Origin: Treponema sp.
GTDB lineage: Bacteria; Spirochaetota; Spirochaetia; Treponematales; Breznakiellaceae
NCBI GenBank assembly: GCA_009776715.1
Contig: WRNF01000161.1
Span: 1-5,377 of the forward strand
Direction of reading: 5' to 3'
DNA length: 5,377 nucleotides
Positions 1 through 5,251 of the stretch are shown here, piece by piece. How positions within the stretch are numbered: position 1 is the first letter of the stretch; every line of letters starts with the position of its first letter. Under the pieces are notes generated by a model, which was not told the DNA's origin, did no database searches, and saw nothing but the letters and a program-made list of their open reading frames with translations. Made by a program: the position numbers and the translations under genes.

Positions 1-245
1 AATATTGTGCATTGCCAGGGGCATTGTTCAACATGACCGGTTTTCTTTCAGGATGCGATGCCGCATCTGCTGCGATATAGGCACGGGCTTCTTTGTACCC
101 TTCAATTCCGCCGCTTGGAATATCCGGCACAGTCCCATATAATCCAACAACAACCATGTAAACCAGCAAAGGCGAAATACAGGAATGACGCAATTCCTGC
201 AATAACAATTATTATTGTAAGAAAAATTTTAAATATCTTTTTCAT
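1..245 (-). CDS. Partial membrane-anchored protein of unknown function, apparently frameshifted
   Basis: The ATG at 245-243 lies inside the last codons of the glycosyltransferase gene (17-bp overlap), with a purine-rich AGGAAAAG stretch upstream. It encodes MKKIFKIFLTIIIVIAGIAS and then FLYFAF, a typical lysine-rich, hydrophobic membrane anchor or signal sequence. That frame degenerates into a Cys/Trp-rich stretch and stops at 104-102 (47 residues). The neighbouring frame, one base further along, is open from about position 190 to the window edge. It reads VVVGLYGTVPDIPSGGIEGY followed by KEARAYIAADAASHP, which has protein-like composition. The simplest reading is one gene with a single-base indel around 155-180, either a real mutation or an assembly error. 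Alternatively, translation starts at the ATG at 157-155, but I see no Shine-Dalgarno sequence there. The gene continues beyond the left edge. I do not recognise the family. The overlap suggests it is cotranscribed with the glycosyltransferase. Confidence 0.6.
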
Positions 246-1350
246 TTGATTTTCTTTTCCTAAAAACAACATATTTTGACAAAATAAAATTGCTTACCAT
301 TCCGGCTGCAATTCCGCAAGCCTGAGCTATGAATTTATAAGGCAAATTCCATTGAAGAAGAATTAATTGCATCACAATAACATTAACACCAAGCCCCAAT
401 AACGAACTTGCCATAAATAAACCCCAGCGTTTAACAGACAGCCGCCTGCCTGTTGTTTGCATCTTAAATGACCACAGTTGATTTAAGATATAATTTTGAG
501 TTGCCGAAATTGTAAAACATCCAATACTAACGGGAATCGCATGAATCATTAATATGTCTGCAAATAAAAAGAATAATGATAAATTAACAATCGTTCCTAG
601 TCCGCCGGTAATCATAAATTTAATAAATTGTCTCAAACCTCCCTGTTTGTTCTTATTTTTAATTTTCCATATTTTAACAAAAGCTTCCAGTAATATCTTT
701 TTGGACATTTTTGATTTACCGTATTTTCTATCTTCAAAAATAATGGGAACTTCCGTTATGCTGCATCCTGAAAAATATGCCTTGTACTTCATCTCAATCT
801 GAAAAGAGTAACCTCTGGAAATAATTGATGATAAATGAATTTTTTCCAACGCGCTTTTGCGCCACATATTAAAACCGCCTGTTAAATCTTTTACCGGACA
901 GCCCAGCACTAAGCGTGAATACAGCGAACCTCCCTTCGAGATAAAATTTCGCATAAAGGTCCAGCCTTCAACGCCTCCGCCTTTAATATTCCTTGAGCCA
1001 ATAACAACCTCATTCGTCTCAATCTTTTCCAGCATTACAGGAATGTACTGGGGGTTATGCGAAAAATCAGCATCCATCTGCAGAAAAACATCATAGCCGC
1101 GGCTTAGCCCCCAGTCAAATGCGGCAAGATAGGCCTGCGCTAAACCCTGTTTACCGGGCCGCTTGAGCAAATGAAGGCGGCCGTCATACTGTTCGGCAAG
1201 GCATTCCACTGCAGCCGCGGTCCCATCCGGAGAATTATCGTCAATTACCAGTATTTCAGCATTGGATGGAATATGCTCAAATACCAATTTGACAAAGGAT
1301 TCAATATTTTCCACTTCGTTATATGTAGGAACGGCAATTAATAATTTCAT
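229..1350 (-). CDS. Polyprenol-phosphate-mannose-synthase-like GT2 glycosyltransferase fused to a GtrA-like membrane domain
   Basis: The 373-residue protein has two parts. Residues 1-235 are a family-2 glycosyltransferase of the dolichol/polyprenol monophosphomannose synthase (DPM1) type. Visible motifs are PTYNEVENI (8-16), DDNSPDGT (37-44), the metal/nucleotide-binding MDADFSHNP (92-100), GSR (118-120), LTGGF (156-160), RGYSFQIEMKYKA (179-191) and RKYGKSKM (208-215). The family moves a sugar from a nucleotide donor to a polyprenyl phosphate on the inner face of the membrane. Residues 241-365 form a GtrA-like domain with four hydrophobic segments (about 246-266, 270-290, 309-330, 337-358) and the family-typical NYILNQLWSF (286-295) and FILSKYVVFR (355-364). 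GtrA-type proteins are thought to help move or flip the lipid-linked sugar. The fusion would join making and moving the carrier-linked sugar; mannose versus another hexose cannot be told from sequence. The ATG at 1350-1348 fits: AGG lies 5 bases upstream and a consensus promoter just before that. Confidence 0.93.
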   Translation of the reverse strand: MKLLIAVPTYNEVENIESFVKLVFEHIPSNAEILVIDDNSPDGTAAAVECLAEQYDGRLHLLKRPGKQGLAQAYLAAFDWGLSRGYDVFLQMDADFSHNPQYIPVMLEKIETNEVVIGSRNIKGGGVEGWTFMRNFISKGGSLYSRLVLGCPVKDLTGGFNMWRKSALEKIHLSSIISRGYSFQIEMKYKAYFSGCSITEVPIIFEDRKYGKSKMSKKILLEAFVKIWKIKNKNKQGGLRQFIKFMITGGLGTIVNLSLFFLFADILMIHAIPVSIGCFTISATQNYILNQLWSFKMQTTGRRLSVKRWGLFMASSLLGLGVNVIVMQLILLQWNLPYKFIAQACGIAAGMVSNFILSKYVVFRKRKSNEKDI

Positions 1351-1356
1351 AAAAAC

Positions 1357-1372
1357 CTATAATTGATTATAG
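1357..1372. promoter_or_regulatory. Operator-like inverted repeat over the glycosyltransferase promoter
   Basis: CTATAAT-TG-ATTATAG is a perfect 7-bp inverted repeat with a 2-bp centre. It covers the whole -10 box and reaches the predicted transcription start. A dimeric repressor bound here would block initiation. No regulator gene is visible in the window. The arms are AT-rich, so chance remains possible. Confidence 0.4.
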
Positions 1373-1394
1373 TTGTTTGCATTATTATTGTCAA
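1366..1394 (-). promoter_or_regulatory. Consensus sigma-70 promoter for the glycosyltransferase gene
   Basis: On the minus strand, TTGACA (1394-1389) and TATAAT (1371-1366) are separated by exactly 17 bp, matching the housekeeping sigma consensus at all 12 positions. Transcription should start near 1359, giving a leader of only about 9 bases before the ATG at 1350, just enough for an AGG Shine-Dalgarno core. The promoter separates the glycosyltransferase unit from the phosphatase unit upstream. Confidence 0.8.
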
Positions 1395-1452
1395 TTGTGC
1401 TGGCGGGGGCTTACTTGTAACTTCATTTGGCCTCTCGCTAAGGGATGCATTA

Positions 1453-1503
1453 GCCACGGATTATAAGAATTAAAATTTAAAATAATCCGTGCTAATCCGT
1501 GGC
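1453..1503. repeat. Palindromic intergenic repeat built from CACGGATTA units
   Basis: GCCACGGATTA (1453-1463) is the exact reverse complement of TAATCCGTGGC (1493-1503), an 11-bp perfect inverted repeat around a 29-base AT-rich centre. A third unit, TAATCCGTG (1483-1491), directly repeats the right arm with a 10-bp period, so the left arm could pair with either right copy. It lies just after the end of the phosphatase/105-residue transcript and may act as an RNA hairpin. There is no T-run following the stem, so it is not a classic intrinsic terminator. It resembles small interspersed intergenic repeats. Confidence 0.65.
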
Positions 1504-1554
1504 ACTTTAACTATAGCTTCACAAGTTACCAAAAAGATGGTTCGCAGTGAGCGG

Positions 1555-1572
1555 CCTGTCTGCGCAGGCAGG
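1555..1572. repeat. GC-rich 18-bp palindrome centred on CTGCGCAG
   Basis: CCTGTCTGCGCAGGCAGG is self-complementary except for one pair (8 of 9 pairs match). It is strikingly GC-rich within an AT-rich gap, directly downstream of the 105-residue gene. It could form a stem in the transcript, but no T-run follows. REP-like interspersed repeat is my preferred reading; loss of transcript or a protein-binding site are alternatives. Confidence 0.5.
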
Positions 1573-1587
1573 GGCGGACACTTAATA

Positions 1588-1905
1588 CTAAGAATTCCTG
1601 TTATGCAATTCATCCTCTTTTTTTTCGATGGCCTGGCGCAGGATTGAAATTTCCGTCAGCAATGCGTCAAACTCAGGGATGTTTCTTTCAATATGAGGAA
1701 GATTCCGGTCGATAAATGCACTGTAAGTTTCGTTGCCTAATTTCCCTATCAGCTTTTGCGCTTTAATTTCAAGCTGTTTGATTTCAATACGGCACATTCC
1801 CCGCTCGCCCAAATCCTGCGCTTTGGCGCCTGCTTTTAACGCCAGATCTTTGGAAGCGCTCACTCCCTGTTCCAGAAGCTGCTTCATTCTTTCAGTAAAT
1901 GTCAT
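1588..1905 (-). CDS. Small helical (coiled-coil) protein translationally coupled to the phosphatase; function unknown
   Basis: The 105-residue protein is rich in Lys, Glu, Leu and Ala, with no signal peptide or membrane segment, so it is probably cytoplasmic. Residues 1-33 (MTFTERMKQLLEQGVSASKD then LALKAGAKAQDLG) look like an amphipathic helix. Residues 38-60 and 78-102 have heptad-like spacing suggesting a helical hairpin or coiled coil. I do not recognise a named family, though similar short proteins opening with MKxLLEQG...SKDL...KAGEKAQ seem familiar from spirochaetes. The ATG at 1905-1903 starts 5 bp after the phosphatase stop; its Shine-Dalgarno AAGAGG lies inside the last two sense codons of that gene. 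Tight coupling suggests coordinated amounts and perhaps a shared role, such as substrate, adaptor or regulator of the phosphatase, but this is inference. It lacks the look of a STAS anti-anti-sigma domain. Confidence 0.85.
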   Translation of the reverse strand: MTFTERMKQLLEQGVSASKDLALKAGAKAQDLGERGMCRIEIKQLEIKAQKLIGKLGNETYSAFIDRNLPHIERNIPEFDALLTEISILRQAIEKKEDELHNRNS

Positions 1906-1910
1906 TTTAT

Positions 1911-4352
1911 TTATAACCTCTTAATTCCAAGAAAAGTAAGATCATCATACAGTTCATCTTCTTTTAAATAAGTGTAATACATATATGCCCTGTTTTGCGG
2001 GCATTCACGGGTGTTCCCGCAAAAGATTTTATATTGAAGAAAATGCTCCTTCAGGAATGCATCGATTTTTTTATCAACCAGCACCATGTCGTTTTTGCTT
2101 GCACCCGGATCACGGTAACATCTGAATATTTTTTCAACAGCTATCATCGCCATGATTAATTCATCCACTCCGCCGCTGCAGGTAGAAAAATCAAATTGCA
2201 GTAATTGATCGCCTTCGGGATTATGCCATTTTCTTAGAATAAACGTTTTTCTGTTCATAACTGCATTGACAATTTGCTGAATACGATCGGAACCCATTTC
2301 CTCGTTTGACTGACCGGCAATATGATTCCCGTGAATTTCTCCGTTTACTCCTTCACTGCAAATAATTTCGTTAAGCGATGCATCACGGAATAACCGTCTT
2401 GCTTCTTCAATTCCGTCAGTATACAAAAGCAGTATATCGCCGTGTCCAAGGGTGAGCGTCTGCACCTGATAGCCGCCTGTTGATTCAATAATGCTGTTTG
2501 GCAGCACCCCGGCAGCCGGCGTTTGCGGAAGGGTTATTTTTTTTAGGCGCCCTTCTGCTGAATCAAATATGCGAATGATGTTGTCTCCGGCATTGCAGAA
2601 ATGCAAATCGCCGTATTGCGAATCAAATATACAAAGGGTAAATGCCGCAAACCTACCCTTAAAAGCCAGTGTTTCCATAAAACTGTTTATTTGATATACA
2701 ATTTCTGCAATGTTTGTTCCTATTCTGTCCGGATCCCATTGCTTAAAATAATTTAAAAACATTGTTGCTACCTGCATGGTAAGCAAAGCAGCCGGCACTC
2801 CATGTCCCGATACATCACATTTGATTATCGCATAATACCTGCCGCCAAGATCCTGATAGTCAAAATAATCACCCGAAATTCCCCTTGCTCCTTCATAATA
2901 GCCGAAGAATGTAACATTTTTATACTTTTTGTAACTAAAATTTAATTTATTGCCGTCAAGCCCCACTTCCAGCGGCAGGAGTTTTTTCTGCAGTTCTATG
3001 CCTATTGACAATTCTGATGCCGCAACTTCCGCTTTTATAAGATTTTGCATCATTTCGTTAATTGTATCGCCAAGCACGGATATCTCATCCCTGGTGTTAA
3101 TCTGAATTTCCATCCCCGCCAAATCGCCTTTATTTTCTGTGCTGCGGATTATTTCAACATAATGCATTAGCCGCCTGATAGGCATAAGCATAAGTGATGA
3201 GAAAATAAAAGCCCCCAAAAGGCCAATTCCTAAGGTTATTAGAGAAATTATAGAAATAGTATCAAAAAGCACCGATTCATATTGTTTAATATTTTCGGCA
3301 ATTAACCCGACAGATACTTCCATCCGTATTAAACCATGAAAATAATTATTGCTTATGCCCTGCCTGTACATTACAGGCATATAAAAGAGATACAAAGGGT
3401 CTTCGCTGGAAATATTATAAAAATTAAATTCAGGCTTGGAATGATGCCCGCCTGTTATTTCTGCAAGCGTTTTGGCAATTCTGGTTTCAAAAGACTGAAT
3501 TTCATCCTGTGATTCTCTACTTCTTATTTTTGACAGCTCGTGAATATTTTGAGACAGGCGGCTGACTCTGACAATTGCCTGATTATTTAAATTTCTGCGT
3601 AATTCATCAAGTGAAGGGCTAATTAAATCAGTAAACAGAGAAATTCCTGGCTGCAATTCATCGGTATTAATTTTTGCATTAATATTCGGATCGTTCGATG
3701 CTAAAACAATTTCCTTAAATTCAAAATTAATATTTCTAAAACCTGTGATAGTAATATATTTTGCTTCAGGAATTGCTTCCATTTGCTCTACCAGTATGCT
3801 TAATTCTATTTCATTCCGGGCGGGAAGATAAGCTTTAACATTGGAGGCCAGCCCTTTCATTAAAATACCGCATCTATCCCACAGGCTTGTCAGCAAGGTT
3901 TGATGTTCCACATTATCCATAACAATATACAGCGGCGTTGAAATAAGCGAGATAACCAGCAATAGCACTATAACAATAAATGAAACCAGCTTAAAACGTA
4001 TTCCTTTTTTATTTCTTTGAATTGCAGACATATTAATTTTTTTTCTGTCTGCATTCATTAGTTTTTCCTTAAGCCTGGCTTTTTCCAGCAACGTTGATTC
4101 AATTCCTTTAAAAACCGCGTAAATCGCCGCTAATAAAATAATTATTAAGAAAATTATCAAGATTATAATTGAATACCTTGGAGTCTTTTGTCCTAAGGGA
4201 GCAGACCATGAAGAATGCCATTCTTTTAAATAATTGCCGGATTTAATGGTAGAATCATTTATACCGCCGGTATTATTTATACCGCCGGGGTCTTTAAATT
4301 CAGTTTGCGCAAAAAGTCCAGTGTTTGCTGCAAAAAAAAGCAACAGAGACAT
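1911..4352 (-). CDS. Membrane-bound SpoIIE-family (PP2C-type) serine/threonine phosphatase with periplasmic sensor and HAMP domain
   Basis: The 813-residue receptor phosphatase has, in order: a signal-peptide-like segment (1-16, ending FAQ), membrane segments at about 60-81 and 120-142, a predicted periplasmic sensor region (145-362, with cache-like stretches ending VLASNDPN and YLFYMPVMYR), a membrane segment (364-388), HAMP (about 389-443), a linker helix ending LQKKLLP (454-460), and the catalytic domain. Metal-binding motifs are intact: GDYFDY (494-499), DVSGHG (513-518), YTDGIEE (644-650) and YDDLT (802-806). About 155 residues separate the last two motifs, far more than usual, in what I believe is a treponemal form. 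Such enzymes dephosphorylate proteins, often anti-sigma antagonists, after a signal crosses the membrane; no partner-switching gene is visible here. The ATG at 4352 is the first conventional start, but it lacks a well-placed ribosome site; translation probably begins at ATT 4382-4380, adding ten residues including KLK. It has its own promoter and is coupled to the 105-residue gene. Confidence 0.93.
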   Translation of the reverse strand: MSLLLFFAANTGLFAQTEFKDPGGINNTGGINDSTIKSGNYLKEWHSSWSAPLGQKTPRYSIIILIIFLIIILLAAIYAVFKGIESTLLEKARLKEKLMNADRKKINMSAIQRNKKGIRFKLVSFIVIVLLLVISLISTPLYIVMDNVEHQTLLTSLWDRCGILMKGLASNVKAYLPARNEIELSILVEQMEAIPEAKYITITGFRNINFEFKEIVLASNDPNINAKINTDELQPGISLFTDLISPSLDELRRNLNNQAIVRVSRLSQNIHELSKIRSRESQDEIQSFETRIAKTLAEITGGHHSKPEFNFYNISSEDPLYLFYMPVMYRQGISNNYFHGLIRMEVSVGLIAENIKQYESVLFDTISIISLITLGIGLLGAFIFSSLMLMPIRRLMHYVEIIRSTENKGDLAGMEIQINTRDEISVLGDTINEMMQNLIKAEVAASELSIGIELQKKLLPLEVGLDGNKLNFSYKKYKNVTFFGYYEGARGISGDYFDYQDLGGRYYAIIKCDVSGHGVPAALLTMQVATMFLNYFKQWDPDRIGTNIAEIVYQINSFMETLAFKGRFAAFTLCIFDSQYGDLHFCNAGDNIIRIFDSAEGRLKKITLPQTPAAGVLPNSIIESTGGYQVQTLTLGHGDILLLYTDGIEEARRLFRDASLNEIICSEGVNGEIHGNHIAGQSNEEMGSDRIQQIVNAVMNRKTFILRKWHNPEGDQLLQFDFSTCSGGVDELIMAMIAVEKIFRCYRDPGASKNDMVLVDKKIDAFLKEHFLQYKIFCGNTRECPQNRAYMYYTYLKEDELYDDLTFLGIKRL
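4258..4288. repeat. Short tandem repeat inside the phosphatase gene
   Basis: The 13-mer TTTATACCGCCGG occurs at 4258-4270 and again at 4276-4288, an 18-bp period. On the coding strand this gives two copies of the six-residue unit GGINNT/GGINDS just after the signal peptide. It looks like an in-frame duplication in a flexible linker. Confidence 0.6.
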
Positions 4353-4387
4353 CAGAATGTAAGAAAAAGCCTTTAATTTAATTATTT

Positions 4388-4393
4388 CCCCCT
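4388..4393 (-). promoter_or_regulatory. Ribosome binding site that points to an ATT start for the phosphatase
   Basis: On the minus strand, AGGGGG (4393-4388) is a strong Shine-Dalgarno sequence. It is followed after 5 bases by ATT (4382-4380), in frame with the phosphatase. An in-frame TAA at 4403-4401 bars any earlier start, and no ATG, GTG or TTG lies at the right distance. From this ATT the protein begins (M)KLKAFSYILMSLLLFFAAN, a complete signal peptide. The ATG at 4352 is about 35 bases from this site and lacks the positive N-region. Confidence 0.65.
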
Positions 4394-4425
4394 GAATTTT
4401 TTATGGTTTTCCTAGCCCTTATATT

Positions 4426-4455
4426 ATTATCATTCAAAAAAAATAATAATGTCAA
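4426..4455 (-). promoter_or_regulatory. Sigma-70-type promoter for the phosphatase unit
   Basis: On the minus strand, TTGACA (4455-4450) and GATAAT (4431-4426) are 18 bp apart, 11 of 12 consensus positions. Transcription should begin near 4419, leaving a leader of roughly 36 bases to the AGGGGG ribosome site and ATT codon. The -35 box contains the TGA stop codon of the pseudouridine synthase gene, so the phosphatase has an independent promoter although the genes are collinear. Confidence 0.7.
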
Positions 4456-5174
4456 GGTTCCGCACAAGGAAATATTAAGTCATTAACACATTGCTGAAAA
4501 TAAGCAGGCAGGGGAGCTGTTAGATTAAGCTGCATGCTGTACTGTGTTTCAGGGATAATTATCTGCGATGCATGCAGCAAAAGATTGCGGAGCTTAATTG
4601 TTTTGCGAAGCTCATGAGTTAACTTAAAATCACCAAATTTATCATCTCCTAAAACAGGGTTGCCCATAAAAGCCAAATGCCGCCGAATCTGGTGCGTTCT
4701 GCCTGTGCCCAATTCTAATTTAAGCAGGGAAAAAAAATCGGGGCCTGCAGAAGATTGCAATACCCAAAAACGGGTTTCGCATTTTTTTTCAATGCCGCGA
4801 ATGGCAAGATCGGCAGTAATGATGCCTTTTTTGTCAGCAGTTTTGCCCTTGCACATTGCAGTGTAAATTCTGGTTATTTTTTTCTGCGCGGAATTTTCCC
4901 TGCAGTTTAGCAAATGTGAAAAATTTTCAGCCGCTTCCCTGCTTTTTGCGGCAACAATCAGGCCGGAAGTGTCCTTGTCCAAACGGTGTACCAGGAAATA
5001 AGGCTTATTAAAGTTCTTTTTAAGAATCATATCCAGCGAAATGCCAATCCCCTTCCCTCCCTGCACCGGCAAGCCCGCAGGTTTATTGATTGCCAGGCAA
5101 AACTGATCCTCATATATTATTTCAAGTTTTTTCACATCCTTACTATACAATAAAAATAGGATAAAGTCAGGCAA
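4452..5174 (-). CDS. RluA-family RNA pseudouridine synthase
   Basis: The 240-residue frame encodes a cytoplasmic enzyme that converts specific uridines in rRNA or tRNA to pseudouridine. Visible motifs are NKPAGLPVQGG (30-40), the catalytic HRLDKDTSGL (63-72, with the nucleophile Asp66), LELGTGRTHQIRRHL (153-167), GNPVLGDDKFG (171-181) and LLLHA (198-202). No N-terminal S4 domain is present, so this is a short form with only the catalytic domain; which RNA site it modifies cannot be told. The start is uncertain. The frame opens at TTG 5174-5172, but the first 13 residues (hydrophobic, PDFILFLLYSKD) are not family-like. GTG 5135-5133, giving VKKLEIIYEDQF and 227 residues, fits the family better. 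Neither has a well-spaced Shine-Dalgarno sequence: GGGAG is 1 base from the TTG and AAGGA 1 base from the GTG. No convincing terminator follows it. Confidence 0.93.
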   Translation of the reverse strand: MPDFILFLLYSKDVKKLEIIYEDQFCLAINKPAGLPVQGGKGIGISLDMILKKNFNKPYFLVHRLDKDTSGLIVAAKSREAAENFSHLLNCRENSAQKKITRIYTAMCKGKTADKKGIITADLAIRGIEKKCETRFWVLQSSAGPDFFSLLKLELGTGRTHQIRRHLAFMGNPVLGDDKFGDFKLTHELRKTIKLRNLLLHASQIIIPETQYSMQLNLTAPLPAYFQQCVNDLIFPCAEP

Positions 5175-5215
5175 ACTCCCAGGGCATATTTATCTGCTTA
5201 TGCAATAATTTTACC

Positions 5216-5244
5216 TTTACGTAAGGCAAATAATAAGGTATAAT
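5216..5244 (+). promoter_or_regulatory. Sigma-70-type promoter for the right-edge gene
   Basis: On the plus strand, TTTACG (5216-5221) and a perfect TATAAT (5239-5244) are separated by 17 bp. The -10 box ends only 7 bases before the ATG at 5252, so the transcript probably starts at or next to that ATG. The 8-bp palindrome TTACGTAA (5217-5224) overlaps the -35 box. Confidence 0.65.
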
Positions 5245-5251
5245 TTAGAAA

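Noticed and set aside
58..249. 63-residue plus-strand open frame
   Set aside because: It is antisense to the frameshifted membrane-protein gene, whose minus-strand frames have better protein character.
554..802. Plus-strand open frames within the glycosyltransferase gene (554-802 and 857-1096)
   Set aside because: They lie wholly antisense to a well-supported gene, have no recognisable domains or ribosome sites, and look like shadows.
1351..1587. Undetected small RNA gene or tRNA in the 237-bp gap
   Set aside because: No tRNA-like cloverleaf or promoter-terminator pair was seen; the gap is accounted for by the two repeats and the glycosyltransferase promoter.
4423..4450. Possible terminator: ATTATTAT and ATAATAAT arms around a T-rich centre after the pseudouridine synthase gene
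   Set aside because: The stem is only A/T pairs, the T-run lies in the loop rather than after the stem, and the region is better explained as a promoter.
5167..5187. Six-codon open frame MPWEFA upstream of the pseudouridine synthase gene, as a leader peptide
   Set aside because: There is no good ribosome site, no attenuator-like hairpins, and such short frames are expected by chance.
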